Below are positions 7,681-16,728 of a stretch of DNA of 64,000 nt, one piece after another. The DNA lies in assembly GCA_029846755.1 (NCBI GenBank), contig JARWBI010000001.1, positions 930,001-994,000 of the forward strand, given 5' to 3'. The stretch comes from Falsirhodobacter flavus (GTDB lineage: Bacteria > Pseudomonadota > Alphaproteobacteria > Rhodobacterales > Rhodobacteraceae). Below the pieces are notes generated by a model. That model had not been told where the DNA came from. It did no database searches and saw only the letters and a list, made by a program, of their open reading frames with translations. How positions within the stretch are numbered: the first letter of the stretch is position 1; every line of letters starts with the position of its first letter. The position numbers and the translations under genes were made by a program.

Positions 7681-8436
7681 ATGGCGCTCCCCGATTTCTC
7701 CATGCGTCAGCTGCTTGAAGCTGGCGTTCACTACGGCCACCAGACCGCACGCTGGAACCCCAAGATGGCCGAGTTCATCTATGGCGACCGCAACGGCATC
7801 CACATCATCGACCTGACGCAGACCGTCCCGATGCTGGACAAGGCGCTGCAAGTCGTGCGCGACACCGTTGCAAAAGGTGGCCGCATCCTGTTCGTCGGCA
7901 CCAAGCGCCAGGCCCAGAAGCCGATCGCCGAAGCGGCCGAGCGTTGCGCACAGCACTACATGAACCACCGCTGGCTGGGCGGCACGCTGACCAACTGGAA
8001 GACCGTGTCGAACTCGATCCAGCGTCTGAAGCAGCTGGACGAGCTGATGTCGTCGGGCGCCGAAGGTCTGACCAAGAAAGAGCGCCTGAACATGGAGCGC
8101 GAGCAGGCCAAACTTCAGGCCTCGCTGGGCGGCATCCGTGACATGGGCGGCGTTCCGGACCTGCTGTTCATCATCGACGTGGGCAAGGAAGACCTCGCCA
8201 TCCTCGAAGCGCAGAAGCTGGGCATCCCGGTCGTCGCGGTCGTGGACACCAACACTTCGCCCAAGGGCGTCGACTACATCATCCCGGGCAACGACGACGC
8301 GGCCCGCGCGATCTCGCTGTACTGCGATCTGGTGTCCCGTGCGGCGCTGGACGGCATGACGGCGCAGATGGGCGCAGCAGGCATCGACCTGGGCGAGCTG
8401 GAAGCGGCCCCCGAGGAAGAAGCCGTCGAAGGCTGA
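7681..8436 (+). CDS. rpsB: 30S ribosomal protein S2
   Basis: The 251-residue protein starts [21 protein letters not shown] and continues with RWNPKM, the conserved start of S2. The segment FVGTKRQAQ and later LPDLLFIID-type strands (here [14 protein letters not shown]) are also diagnostic. S2 binds the back of the small subunit near S1 and is needed for translation initiation. I start at ATG rather than the in-frame TTG two codons earlier, because GGAAAAGGG is spaced 9 nt from the ATG. The C-terminus ends in an acidic tail. It is co-transcribed with tsf, the classical arrangement. Confidence 0.97.
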   Translation: MALPDFSMRQLLEAGVHYGHQTARWNPKMAEFIYGDRNGIHIIDLTQTVPMLDKALQVVRDTVAKGGRILFVGTKRQAQKPIAEAAERCAQHYMNHRWLGGTLTNWKTVSNSIQRLKQLDELMSSGAEGLTKKERLNMEREQAKLQASLGGIRDMGGVPDLLFIIDVGKEDLAILEAQKLGIPVVAVVDTNTSPKGVDYIIPGNDDAARAISLYCDLVSRAALDGMTAQMGAAGIDLGELEAAPEEEAVEG

Positions 8437-8455
8437 TCCTGTCGTCTGACCGTTA

Positions 8456-8479
8456 CCCGGCGGAATTAAACCCGCCGGG
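8456..8479 (+). terminator. rpsB-tsf intergenic hairpin (possible attenuator)
   Basis: A perfect 8-bp stem CCCGGCGG/CCGCCGGG with an 8-nt A/T-rich loop lies between rpsB and tsf and is followed by a weak T-containing stretch. It could lower tsf transcription relative to rpsB or stabilise the rpsB message. Confidence 0.5.
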
Positions 8480-8509
8480 ATTTCCATTCGAATATCGAGG
8501 AGAGCCGAG

Positions 8510-9385
8510 ATGGCAATCACCGCACAGATGGTGAAGGAACTGCGCGAATCGACCGGCGCAGGCATGATGGACGCCAAGAAGGCGCTGACCGAGACGAACG
8601 GTGACATGGAAGCCGCCGTCGACTGGCTGCGCACCAAGGGTCTGGCCAAGGCTGCCAAGAAATCCGGCCGCGTCGCTGCCGAAGGTCTGGTTGGCGTTGC
8701 CGTCTCGGGCGGCAAGGGCGTCGCGGTCGAAGTGAACTCTGAAACCGACTTCGTTGCCAAGAACGCCGATTTCCAGAAGCTGGTTTCGAGCATCACCGGC
8801 GCCGCGCTGAACGTGTCGGACGTGGACGCGCTGAAATCGGCCGACCTGAACGGTAAATCGGTCGAAACCACGCTGACCGAAGCGATCGCCGTCATCGGCG
8901 AGAACATGACGCTGCGCCGCATGGCCACCGTCGAAGGCGACACCGTGGCGTCCTACGTCCACACCGCAGCTGCCGACGGCCTGGGCCGCATCGGCGTGCT
9001 GGTTGCCGTGAAGGGCACTGACAACGGCATCGCGAAACAGATCGCCATGCACGTCGCCGCAACCAACCCGGCCTCGCTGGGCGAAGCCGATCTCGACCCC
9101 GCACTGGTCGAGCGTGAGAAGTCGGTCCTGACCGAACAGGCACGCGAATCCGGCAAGCCGGACGCTGTGATCGAGAAGATGATCGTGGGCCGCATGGCGA
9201 AATTCTTCGAGGAAGTGACTCTCCTCGGCCAGAAGTTCGTGCTGAACCCCGATATCACCGTCGCCCAGGCCGCCAAGGACGCTGGCGTCGAAGTTGTCGG
9301 CTTTGTCCGCATGGCTGTCGGCGAAGGCATCGAGAAGGAAAAAGAGGACTTCGCTGCCGAAGTGGCGAAAACCCTCGCAGGCTGA
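8510..9385 (+). CDS. tsf: Elongation factor Ts
   Basis: EF-Ts is the nucleotide exchange factor for EF-Tu. The 291-residue protein starts [26 protein letters not shown], containing the UBA-like N-terminal domain and the first EF-Ts signature. The second signature is visible as [11 protein letters not shown]. The length is normal for the family. GAGGAG lies at good distance from the ATG. It forms an operon with rpsB and is closed by a strong terminator. Nothing unusual is seen. Confidence 0.97.
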   Translation: MAITAQMVKELRESTGAGMMDAKKALTETNGDMEAAVDWLRTKGLAKAAKKSGRVAAEGLVGVAVSGGKGVAVEVNSETDFVAKNADFQKLVSSITGAALNVSDVDALKSADLNGKSVETTLTEAIAVIGENMTLRRMATVEGDTVASYVHTAAADGLGRIGVLVAVKGTDNGIAKQIAMHVAATNPASLGEADLDPALVEREKSVLTEQARESGKPDAVIEKMIVGRMAKFFEEVTLLGQKFVLNPDITVAQAAKDAGVEVVGFVRMAVGEGIEKEKEDFAAEVAKTLAG

Positions 9386-9406
9386 TCCAGCCCGCACTCC
9401 AACAGA

Positions 9407-9432
9407 GCGCCGTCCCCTGTGGGCGGCGTTTT
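9407..9432 (+). terminator. Rho-independent terminator after tsf
   Basis: An 8-bp GC-rich stem CGCCGTCC/GGGCGGCG (9408-9415 with 9421-9428, one G-U pair) is followed by TTTT. It ends the rpsB-tsf operon. Confidence 0.75.
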
Positions 9433-9570
9433 GCATTTCCGGCGGCGCTGCCGCAGGGCAGCCCGCGCGAAGGATGGCTCCCGCAAGGGGGCCTGACGCC
9501 GCGCGCGCCCCCTTGACCTTCCCGCCCCGCGGCCTCTTATTGACCTCGAACCGAAAAGAGGAGCCGCACC

Positions 9571-10170
9571 ATGGCCTTTACGCTTCCCGATCTTCCCTAT
9601 TCCCACGACGCGCTCGCCGATCTCGGCATGTCGCGGGAAACGCTGGAATTTCACCACGACATCCACCACAAGGCCTATGTCGACAACGGCAACAAGCTGA
9701 TCGCCGGGACCGAGTGGGAGAACAAGTCGCTGGAGGAGATCGTCAAGGGCACCTATCAGCCCGGCGCGGTTGCCCAGAACGGCATCTTCAACAACGCCTC
9801 GCAGCACTGGAACCACAACCTGTTCTGGGAAGTGATGGGTCCGGGCGAAAAGAAGATCCCCGGCGCACTGGAAAGCGCACTGACCGAATCCTTCGGCTCG
9901 GTCGACAAGTTCAAGGAAGAATTTGCCGCCGCCGGTGCGGGTCAGTTCGGTTCCGGCTGGGCATGGCTGGTCAAGGACGCCTCGGGCGCGCTGAAGGTCA
10001 CCAAGACCGAAAACGGTGTGAACCCGCTTTGCTTCGACCAGACCGCGCTCTTGGGCGTCGATGTGTGGGAGCATTCCTACTACATCGATTTCCGCAACAA
10101 GCGTCCGGCCTACCTCACCAATTTCCTCGACAAGCTGGTGAACTGGGAAGCCGTTGCTGCCAAGCTCTGA
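9571..10170 (+). CDS. sodB: Superoxide dismutase, Fe type
   Basis: The 199-residue enzyme dismutates superoxide to hydrogen peroxide and oxygen in the cytoplasm (no signal peptide). Metal ligands are H28 in EFHHDIHHKAY, H82 in SQHWNHN, and D164 and H168 in DVWEHSYY. Q78, in the helix that carries H82, is the position taken by the active-site Gln in iron enzymes, so the Fe class is favoured over Mn. Cambialistic use cannot be excluded. It has its own strong terminator and therefore looks monocistronic. A TTGACC with an imperfect -10 lies about 50 nt upstream, too weak to call firmly. Confidence 0.93.
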   Translation: MAFTLPDLPYSHDALADLGMSRETLEFHHDIHHKAYVDNGNKLIAGTEWENKSLEEIVKGTYQPGAVAQNGIFNNASQHWNHNLFWEVMGPGEKKIPGALESALTESFGSVDKFKEEFAAAGAGQFGSGWAWLVKDASGALKVTKTENGVNPLCFDQTALLGVDVWEHSYYIDFRNKRPAYLTNFLDKLVNWEAVAAKL

Positions 10171-10178
10171 TCCGCTTC

Positions 10179-10211
10179 GAAGCCCGCCGAAACCGGCGGG
10201 CTTCTTTCTTT
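10179..10211 (+). terminator. Rho-independent terminator after sodB
   Basis: A perfect 11-bp stem GAAGCCCGCCG/CGGCGGGCTTC with a 4-nt loop is followed by TTTCTTT. The EcfG-type promoter of the next gene starts 4 nt after it. Confidence 0.9.
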
Positions 10212-10214
10212 GCG

Positions 10215-10239
10215 GGAACAGGCGGCGCGGGCTCGCGTT
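10215..10239 (+). promoter_or_regulatory. EcfG-type general-stress promoter for the host-attachment-type gene
   Basis: GGAAC (10215-10219) and CGTT (10236-10239) are separated by exactly 16 nt. The start codon of the following gene is at 10270 with AAGGAG just before it. The promoter sits directly behind the sodB terminator, so the gene is transcriptionally isolated from sodB. Confidence 0.7.
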
Positions 10240-10269
10240 TTCACAGATCGAAGTGAAAAGGAGAAGCCG

Positions 10270-10719
10270 ATGAACCGCCTCTTGAACGGAACCTGGGTCG
10301 TGGTCGCCGATGGCGAAAAGGCGCTGTTCTTCGAAAACGAAGGCGATGGTCAATACCCGGTGCTTCGCGTGCGCCGCGAGGAAACCAACGACAATCCCCC
10401 TGACCGAGAGCAGGGCACCGACAAACCGGGCCGCATGGGCGACGGGCGTTCCGGCATCGGCTCCTCGGCCGAAGAAACCGACTTTCATCGGCTCGAGAAG
10501 GACCGTTTTGCCCAAAGCCTTGCCGACCTGCTGTTCAAGCTGGCGCATAAGGGCAAGTTCGACCGGCTGGTCATCGTCGCACCGCCCCAGACCCTCGGCG
10601 CGATGCGCCCGCATCTTCACAAGGAAGTGCAGGCCAAGATTATCCTAGAAATTCCCAAGACCCTGACCGGAATGCCGGTCGATCAGATCGAGAAGAACCT
10701 GCTGGCCGAATTGGCCTAG
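10270..10719 (+). CDS. Host attachment protein / baeRF-family protein
   Basis: The 149-residue protein resembles bacterial host-attachment proteins, which belong to a bacterial release-factor-like (baeRF) family. Typical segments are TWVVVADGEKALFFEN at the start, an acidic, charged middle region, and FDRLVIVAPPQTLGAMRPHL followed by EIPKTLTGMPVDQIE near the end. The name comes from plant-associated relatives; the biochemical role is not established. A nuclease- or ribosome-linked stress function has been suggested for the wider family. The perfect EcfG-type promoter 31 nt upstream supports a stress role here. AAGGAG precedes the ATG. It ends in a CTAG shared with the stop of the convergent LOG gene. 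Confidence 0.75.
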   Translation: MNRLLNGTWVVVADGEKALFFENEGDGQYPVLRVRREETNDNPPDREQGTDKPGRMGDGRSGIGSSAEETDFHRLEKDRFAQSLADLLFKLAHKGKFDRLVIVAPPQTLGAMRPHLHKEVQAKIILEIPKTLTGMPVDQIEKNLLAELA

Positions 10720-11252
10720 CCCAGCGCGGCCTCCAGTGCCGCGACATCGGGCACGGCGGTGACGAATTCGCGAAGGCTCGGCTCGGCAAAGCCTTCGCGG
10801 ATCGCATGGTCCAGCAGCGCCAGCAGCGGTTGCCAATACCCTTCGGTATCAAGCAGGAAGATCGGCTTTTCATGCAACCCGATCTGCCGCCATGTCAGCA
10901 CCTCGAAGAACTCGTCCAGCGAGCCCGCGCCGCCCGGCAATACCACGACTGCGTCCGAATTCATGAACATCACCTTCTTGCGCTCGTGCATGTCCTCGGT
11001 GATGACGAACTGGTTCAGATCGCGGCGCCCCTTTTCCCGCGCCATCAGATGCAGCGGGATCACCCCCAGCGATTTCCCTGCCGCCGCGCCGCGCGCAACC
11101 TCGCCCATCAGCCCGACATCTCCTGCGCCATAGACCAGCCGCCAGCCGCGCCGTGCGATCATCTCGCCGGTCGCCTTCGCCGCTTCGGCATAGGTGGGGC
11201 GCAGGCCGGCGCGCGATCCGCAGAAGACGCAGACGGAGATAGGATTGCTCAT
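10716..11252 (-). CDS. LOG-family protein (cytokinin riboside 5'-monophosphate phosphoribohydrolase type)
   Basis: The 178-residue protein has the Rossmann-like start ISVCVFCGSRAG and the family signature PGGAGSLDEFFE near residue 107, with the preceding conserved ERKKVMF block. LOG-family enzymes split nucleoside 5'-monophosphates into base and ribose 5-phosphate; older annotations call them lysine decarboxylases, which is incorrect. In non-plant bacteria the physiological substrate is unclear. The length is typical of the short, type I LOG group. The gene overlaps its convergent neighbour by 4 nt and diverges from the Atm1-type exporter. Confidence 0.85.
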   Translation of the reverse strand: MSNPISVCVFCGSRAGLRPTYAEAAKATGEMIARRGWRLVYGAGDVGLMGEVARGAAAGKSLGVIPLHLMAREKGRRDLNQFVITEDMHERKKVMFMNSDAVVVLPGGAGSLDEFFEVLTWRQIGLHEKPIFLLDTEGYWQPLLALLDHAIREGFAEPSLREFVTAVPDVAALEAALG

Positions 11253-11293
11253 GGGTTCACCTCTTTTTCGTCCCTCCTACATGCGGCGGGGGC

Positions 11294-11310
11294 GTGACGG
11301 CAAGGTGACG
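11294..11310. repeat. Direct repeat GTGACG-N5-GTGACG in the LOG/Atm1 divergent region
   Basis: Two GTGACG hexamers repeat with an 11-bp period. Read on the other strand this is CGTCAC-N5-CGTCAC, the same arrangement as at 45680-45696. An 11-bp tandem is typical of sites for OmpR/PhoB-type regulators; the regulator is unknown. Confidence 0.4.
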
Positions 11311-11370
11311 CCTCTGGTCTTTCGCGCCGCCAGACACTAGGTGAGGGGCCACTTCCGAAGGATTGCGACG

Positions 11371-13161
11371 ATGACCGACACCCCGACAAGCGGTTGGCAG
11401 ACGATGGCCCGCGTGCTGCCTTACCTTTGGCCGAAGGACGAGCCGTGGGTGAAGCGCCGCGTCGTGGGTGCGATGATCGCGCTGGTCATCGGCAAGATCG
11501 TCTCGGTCACGACGCCCATGGTCTACAAGCTGGTGGTGGACGCTTTCGACGCGCAGGACCCGGCGACCCTTCTGGCGCTGGGCGCGGTCGGGCTGACGGT
11601 GGCCTATGGTCTGGCCCGTTTTGGCGCCGTGGCCTTCGGCGAGTTGCGTGACCTGATCTTCGTCCGCGTCGGGCAGCGCGCCCTGCGCAAGCTGGCGCTG
11701 GAGACGTTCACCCATATTCACCGCCTGTCAATGCGCTATCACATCACCCGCCGCACTGGCGGCCTCAGTCGCATCATGGAGCGCGGGGTGAAGGGCGTAG
11801 ATTTCCTCCTGCGCTTCCTTCTGTTCTCTATTGGGCCGCTGATCCTCGAACTCTTGCTGGTTGCGGGAATATTCTGGGCGTTGTTCGGCTGGATATACAT
11901 GGTCGTCGTGCTGGCGACGATCGCGATCTATGTCGCCTTCACCTTCAAGATCACCGAGATCCGCGTGAAGATCCGCAAGGAGATGAACGACCAGGACAAT
12001 GACGCGAACCAGAAGGCGATCGACAGCCTACTGAACTTCGAGACGGTCAAGTATTTCGGTGCCGAGTCCCGCGAGGCGCAGCGTTACGATGTCGCGATGT
12101 CGAAATACGAAGGCGCGGCGGTTCGCACGGGGCAGAGCCTCGCGTTTCTCAACATGGGCCAATCGCTCATCATCACGGCGGGTCTCGTGATCGTCATGGT
12201 CATGGCTGCGCGCGGGGTGCAGGCCGGGGTTCTGACCGTGGGCGATTTCGTGATGGTCAACGCCTACATGATCCAGATCACCATGCCGCTGGGCTTTCTG
12301 GGAACGGTCTATCGCGAGATCCGTCAGGCGCTGGTCGATATGGGCCAGATGTTCGGGCTTTTGGCCCAGCCGACCGAGATCGCGGACAAGCCCGGCGCGC
12401 CCGACCTGCGCGTGATGGGGGGCGCGCTGGAATTCGAACATGTCGCCTTTGGATACGACGCTGAACGCCCGATCCTGAAGGATCTGAACCTGAGGGTCGA
12501 ACCGGGGCAGACGGTGGCTCTGGTCGGGCCCTCGGGGTCCGGCAAGTCGACGATCGGGCGGCTCCTGTTCCGTTTCTATGACGTGACGGCGGGCGCAGTG
12601 CTGATCGACGGGCAGGACCTGCGCGACATCACGCAGGACAGCCTGCACGCCCAGATCGGCGTCGTCCCGCAGGATACGGTGCTGTTCAACGACACGATCT
12701 TCTACAACATCGCCTATGGCCGCCCCGACGCGTCCGAGGCCGAGGTTCATGCCGCCGCCCGCGCCGCGAAAATTCACGATTTCATCACTTCGTTGCCCGA
12801 AGGGTATGAGACGGCGGTGGGCGAGCGGGGGCTGAAACTCTCGGGCGGCGAGAAACAGCGCGTCGGCATCGCCCGCACGCTTTTGAAGAACCCGCCGATC
12901 CTTCTGCTGGACGAGGCGACCTCGGCGCTGGACACGCAAACCGAGCGCGACATTCAGGAATCGCTGCGCGATATGGGGCAGGGGCGTACCGTCATCACCA
13001 TCGCGCACCGCCTGTCCACAATCGCCGATGCCGACCGCATTCTGGTGCTGGAGGCAGGCCGCGTGATCGAGGATGGGCGGCACGAGGATCTGCTGGCGCG
13101 CGGCGGCAAATACGCCCAACTCTGGGCCCGGCAATCCGCCGAGGAGGCCGAGGCCGCATGA
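11371..13161 (+). CDS. ABC exporter, Atm1/HMT1 type (fused permease-ATPase)
   Basis: This 596-residue half-transporter has an N-terminal six-helix membrane domain (about residues 25-310) and a C-terminal ATPase. In the ATPase, Walker A is GPSGSGKST, the signature is LSGGEKQRVGIA and Walker B is ILLLDEATSALD. The sequence around RRTGGLSRIMERG and NFETVKYFGAE is typical of the Atm1 family, which exports glutathione-linked sulfur or metal species linked to iron-sulfur and heavy-metal homeostasis. Alphaproteobacterial Atm1 relatives include the structurally known Novosphingobium protein. I start at MTDTPTSGWQ, preceded by GAAGGA. It is transcribed away from the LOG gene and followed by the YfgM-like gene after 61 nt. 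Confidence 0.87.
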   Translation: MTDTPTSGWQTMARVLPYLWPKDEPWVKRRVVGAMIALVIGKIVSVTTPMVYKLVVDAFDAQDPATLLALGAVGLTVAYGLARFGAVAFGELRDLIFVRVGQRALRKLALETFTHIHRLSMRYHITRRTGGLSRIMERGVKGVDFLLRFLLFSIGPLILELLLVAGIFWALFGWIYMVVVLATIAIYVAFTFKITEIRVKIRKEMNDQDNDANQKAIDSLLNFETVKYFGAESREAQRYDVAMSKYEGAAVRTGQSLAFLNMGQSLIITAGLVIVMVMAARGVQAGVLTVGDFVMVNAYMIQITMPLGFLGTVYREIRQALVDMGQMFGLLAQPTEIADKPGAPDLRVMGGALEFEHVAFGYDAERPILKDLNLRVEPGQTVALVGPSGSGKSTIGRLLFRFYDVTAGAVLIDGQDLRDITQDSLHAQIGVVPQDTVLFNDTIFYNIAYGRPDASEAEVHAAARAAKIHDFITSLPEGYETAVGERGLKLSGGEKQRVGIARTLLKNPPILLLDEATSALDTQTERDIQESLRDMGQGRTVITIAHRLSTIADADRILVLEAGRVIEDGRHEDLLARGGKYAQLWARQSAEEAEAA

Positions 13162-13222
13162 CGGCCTTGGCAACCCCCGCCGAACCCGTGTAAGACGAAC
13201 GCCAAAGGCAGGGAGCGTTTTC

Positions 13223-13870
13223 GTGAGCAACTCCGACAACTTCATCAACGAGGTGGCCGACGAACTGCGCCGCGAAAAACTGTTCGGCGCATTGAAGCGT
13301 TACGGCTGGATCGGCGTGCTTCTGGTGCTGGTCGTGGTTGGCGGCGCGGCATGGACCGAATGGCAGCGCAGCGGCGACCGCACGACCGACCGCCAGTTCG
13401 GCGACGCGCTCGTGTCGGCCCTGTCCGCCCCGACGCCCGAAGCCCGGCGCGAGGCGCTGGCCGCGGCCCCCGTGGGCGGCCCGCGCGAGGCGGTGGTTGA
13501 CCTGCTGCTGGCCTCCGATCCTGCGCAGGACAAGCCCGCGACGCTTGCTGCGCTGGACGAGGTTCTGGCCGATCAGTCGCTTCAGCCGATCTATCGCGAT
13601 CTGGCCGTGCTGCGGAAGGTTGTCGTCGCGGGTGCGGATATTGCGGCCTCAGAACGCCGTGCTCTGCTGGACCCCATCGCGGCACCGGGACGGCCCTACC
13701 GCCCGCTGGCGCTGGAGCAGCTTGCCTATCTGAACGTCGAGGCGGGCGAGACGGATGCCGCCATCGCCGCCTTCACCGCGCTGACCACCGATCAGCAGGC
13801 AACCCCTGCGCTGCGCCAGCGCGCGGCGCAGATGGTGACGGCACTTGGCGGCGAAATCGCAGCGGGCTGA
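13223..13870 (+). CDS. YfgM-like periplasmic tetratricopeptide protein
   Basis: The 215-residue protein has a short cytoplasmic start rich in charges, one membrane segment (about residues 29-47, IGVLLVLVVVGGAAW) and a helical periplasmic part with TPR-like repeats. It includes YRPLALEQLAYLNVEAGETDAAIAAF only in part-recognisable form. Position immediately before bamB and der matches yfgM in enterobacteria, where the protein works with the PpiD/SecYEG export machinery. Sequence similarity alone would be modest, so the assignment leans on topology and order. The start is a GTG; AGGGAG lies upstream. Only 5 nt separate it from bamB. Confidence 0.7.
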   Translation: MSNSDNFINEVADELRREKLFGALKRYGWIGVLLVLVVVGGAAWTEWQRSGDRTTDRQFGDALVSALSAPTPEARREALAAAPVGGPREAVVDLLLASDPAQDKPATLAALDEVLADQSLQPIYRDLAVLRKVVVAGADIAASERRALLDPIAAPGRPYRPLALEQLAYLNVEAGETDAAIAAFTALTTDQQATPALRQRAAQMVTALGGEIAAG

Positions 13871-13875
13871 GGGAC

Positions 13876-15222
13876 ATGATGAAGAAGACGACCGGATTCG
13901 CGGCGCTTGCCACCTTGACCCTGCTTGCCGCATGCGAAAAGGAACCGATCCTGCCCGGAGAGCGGTTCGACGTGCGCGCGCCGCTTTCGGCCAGCATCCC
14001 GACGACCCAGAACCCGACGCCGCGTGACGGCACGGGCCAGGTGGCGAACCGCGCCGTTGCCATCTCGCTTCCCGCGACCAGCACGGGATCGTGGACACAT
14101 CGCGGCGGCAATGCCCAGCACATTGCACCGCATGGCGCATTGTCTGCCCAGCCCGCGCGGGTATGGAGCGTCGATTTCGGCGCAGGCAATTCCCGTCGTC
14201 AGCGTATCGCGGCCGCACCCGTCGTGGCCGATGGCCGCATCTTTGCGATGGACGCGGACAGCCGTCTGGCGGCCGTGTCCACCGGCGGACAGCTGTTGTG
14301 GACGGCGCCGCTGAAACCGGCCGACGAAGGGCGCCGGACGCAGGTGTCCGGCGGCGGCATCGCCTATGGCGGCGGACGCGTTTTCGCCTCAACCGGCTAT
14401 GGCGAGGTTATCGCGCTGGACCCGGCCACCGGGGCGGTCGCATGGCGCCAGTCTGTCGGCGCCCCGGTGACCGGCGCGCCGACATTCGCTGACGGCACCG
14501 TCTATGCGGTCGGGCGGGACGGCACTGCATGGGCCATCGACGCAAGCAATGGCCGCGTGCGCTGGACACTTGCGGGAACGGCTGCGGTGGCCGGCATGAT
14601 CGGCACCGGATCCCCCGCGATTGCAGGCGGCAACGTGATCCTGCCCTTCTCCAGCGGCGAATTGGCGGGCGTTCTGCGCCAGTCGGGTCTGCGCCAGTGG
14701 TCGAGCGCGGTTGCGGGGCAGCGTCGTGGCAGCAGCTACAACATCATCCAGGACATCACCGGCGATCCGGTCGTCGATGGCGCCGTCACCTATGTCGGCA
14801 ACCAGGCGGGCCGGACCGTCGCGATTTCCACCGCCAATGGCGAACGGATCTGGATGGCGAACGAGGGGGCTTACGGCCCGGTCGTTCCGGTGGGCGGCTC
14901 GGTCTTCCTGATCTCGGACGAGGCGCATCTGGTTCGTCTGGACGCCGCGAGCGGAGAGACGATCTGGTCCGTACCTATGCCCTATTTCGAAACCGATGCC
15001 ACCAAGAAGCGGCGTGCGATCACGGCGCATTACGGGCCTGTTCTGGTCGGCGGGCGGATTGCCGTCGCCTCCTCGGACGGACAACTCCGTTTCTTCTCTC
15101 CGACGAACGGCGCGCTGGTCGGCACGACGGAAATTCCGGGCGGGGCCGGGGCGCAGCCTGCGGTCGCGGGCGGTGCGCTTTACGTGGTTTCGACGGGCGG
15201 GCAAATTCACGCTTTCCGCTGA
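13876..15222 (+). CDS. bamB: Outer-membrane assembly factor BamB (lipoprotein)
   Basis: This 448-residue lipoprotein has a signal peptide ending in the lipobox LLAAC (Cys at residue 20). It then has an N-terminal low-complexity stretch of about 70 residues and an eight-bladed PQQ-type beta-propeller with repeating blades such as VVADGRIFAMDADSRLAAVS. BamB is the propeller lipoprotein of the Bam complex that inserts beta-barrel proteins into the outer membrane; BamA itself is encoded 10 kb further on. The order yfgM-like, bamB, der is conserved widely in proteobacteria. The spacing of 5 nt upstream and 42 nt to der supports one operon. Confidence 0.9.
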   Translation: MMKKTTGFAALATLTLLAACEKEPILPGERFDVRAPLSASIPTTQNPTPRDGTGQVANRAVAISLPATSTGSWTHRGGNAQHIAPHGALSAQPARVWSVDFGAGNSRRQRIAAAPVVADGRIFAMDADSRLAAVSTGGQLLWTAPLKPADEGRRTQVSGGGIAYGGGRVFASTGYGEVIALDPATGAVAWRQSVGAPVTGAPTFADGTVYAVGRDGTAWAIDASNGRVRWTLAGTAAVAGMIGTGSPAIAGGNVILPFSSGELAGVLRQSGLRQWSSAVAGQRRGSSYNIIQDITGDPVVDGAVTYVGNQAGRTVAISTANGERIWMANEGAYGPVVPVGGSVFLISDEAHLVRLDAASGETIWSVPMPYFETDATKKRRAITAHYGPVLVGGRIAVASSDGQLRFFSPTNGALVGTTEIPGGAGAQPAVAGGALYVVSTGGQIHAFR

Positions 15223-15264
15223 CGCGCGAAGGGTGTAAGTCACCGGGCTTCAAAGGAGAGCGGA

Positions 15265-16728
15265 ATGAGCTTCACCCTCGCCATCGTCGGGCGTCCCAAC
15301 GTCGGCAAATCGACCCTGTTCAACCGGCTCGTGGGCCGGAAGCTCGCGCTGGTCGACGACCAGCCGGGGGTGACGCGCGATTTGCGCGAAGGCGATGCCA
15401 AGCTGATCGACCTGCGCTTCACCGTGATCGACACGGCGGGGCTGGAGGAAGTCACCGATGACAGCCTTCAGGGCCGGATGCGCCGTCTGACGGAACGCGC
15501 GGTGGACATGGCCGATGTGTGCCTGTTCCTGATCGACGGGCGTGTAGGCGTGACCCCCTCGGACGAGGTTTTCGCCGACATCCTGCGCCGCAAGAACGCC
15601 CATGTGATCCTTGGCGTCAACAAGGCCGAGGGCAAAGCGGGCGATTCCGGCGCGATCGAGGCTTGGAGCCTCGGTCTGGGCGAGCCGATCCGGCTTTCCG
15701 CCGAACATGGCGAGGGGATGGACGATCTCTATACGATCCTGCGCCCCATTGCCGACGGTTTCGCCGAACGCGCCGAACGTGATGCCCCTATCGTCGATGT
15801 GGACGTGCCCGAGGATTCGGAGGAGGAAGACGATCCCGAAGCCCATAAGCCGACCGAAAAGCACCCGCTGCAAATCGCGGTGATCGGGCGGCCGAATGCG
15901 GGGAAATCGACGCTCATCAACAAGATCCTCGGCTACGACCGTCTTCTGACGGGGCCGGAGGCGGGGATCACGCGCGATGCGATCTCGATCCGGACCCAGT
16001 GGCAGGGCGTGCCGACGCGGATCTTCGATACCGCCGGGATGCGCAAGAAGGCGCGGATCAACGACAAGCTGGAAAAGCTGTCCGTGTCCGACGGCCTGCG
16101 CGCCGTCCGCTTTGCCGAGGTCGTCGTCGTGCTTCTGGACGTGGAAATCCCGTTCGAACAGCAGGACCTTCGGATCGCCGACTTTGCCGAGACAGAGGGC
16201 CGTGCCGTCGTCGTCGCCGTGAATAAATGGGATCTGGAGGACGAGAAGCAGGAGAAGATGGCCGAACTGAAAGAGATGTTCGATCGCCTTCTGCCGCAGC
16301 TTCGCGGCGCGCCGCTGGTGACGGTTTCGGCCAAGACGGGGCGTGGGCTGGACCGCCTTCACGCCGCGATCCTCAAGGCGCATGACGTCTGGAACCGCCG
16401 CATCCCGACTGCGCGTCTGAATTCGTGGCTGGGCGCGATGACCGAGGCGCATCCGCCGCCCGCACCGGGTGGGCGCCGGATCAAGATGCGCTATATGACG
16501 CAGGTGAAGACCCGCCCGCCGGGATTCATCGTCATGTGCAGCCATCAGGACATGGTGCCCGACAGCTACAAACGCTATCTGGTCAACGGTCTGCGCGACC
16601 ATTTCGACATGCCCGGCACGCCGATCCGCCTGACGCTGCGCGGGCAGGGGGACAAGAACCCCTACAAGGACAAGAAGAACTTCGGCACACCTTCGCGTCT
16701 GCGCAAGCACCTCGACAAGAAGGGTTAA
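15265..16728 (+). CDS. der: Ribosome-assembly GTPase Der (EngA)
   Basis: Der has two tandem GTPase domains and a KH-like C-terminal domain and acts in 50S subunit maturation. The first P-loop is GRPNVGKST (residues 9-17) with DTAGLEE; the second is GRPNAGKST after about residue 210, with [11 protein letters not shown]. Base-recognition motifs are VNKAEG in the first domain and VNKWD in the second. An acidic linker of about 20 residues joins the two domains, as in alphaproteobacterial homologues. The total length of 487 is normal. AAAGGAGAG precedes the ATG. Its TAA overlaps the stop of the convergent binding-protein gene (TTAA). Confidence 0.96.
   Translation: MSFTLAIVGRPNVGKSTLFNRLVGRKLALVDDQPGVTRDLREGDAKLIDLRFTVIDTAGLEEVTDDSLQGRMRRLTERAVDMADVCLFLIDGRVGVTPSDEVFADILRRKNAHVILGVNKAEGKAGDSGAIEAWSLGLGEPIRLSAEHGEGMDDLYTILRPIADGFAERAERDAPIVDVDVPEDSEEEDDPEAHKPTEKHPLQIAVIGRPNAGKSTLINKILGYDRLLTGPEAGITRDAISIRTQWQGVPTRIFDTAGMRKKARINDKLEKLSVSDGLRAVRFAEVVVVLLDVEIPFEQQDLRIADFAETEGRAVVVAVNKWDLEDEKQEKMAELKEMFDRLLPQLRGAPLVTVSAKTGRGLDRLHAAILKAHDVWNRRIPTARLNSWLGAMTEAHPPPAPGGRRIKMRYMTQVKTRPPGFIVMCSHQDMVPDSYKRYLVNGLRDHFDMPGTPIRLTLRGQGDKNPYKDKKNFGTPSRLRKHLDKKG

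Noticed and set aside
7675-7681. TTG at 7675 as the start of rpsB
   Set aside because: The ATG at 7681 begins the conserved S2 N-terminus and has better spacing to the Shine-Dalgarno.
11371-13161. Atm1-type exporter as a lipid A flippase (MsbA) because of the lipid A genes in the window
   Set aside because: The NFETVKYFGAE and RRTGGLSRIMERG segments belong to the Atm1/HMT1 group, and the lipid A cluster is 17 kb away.
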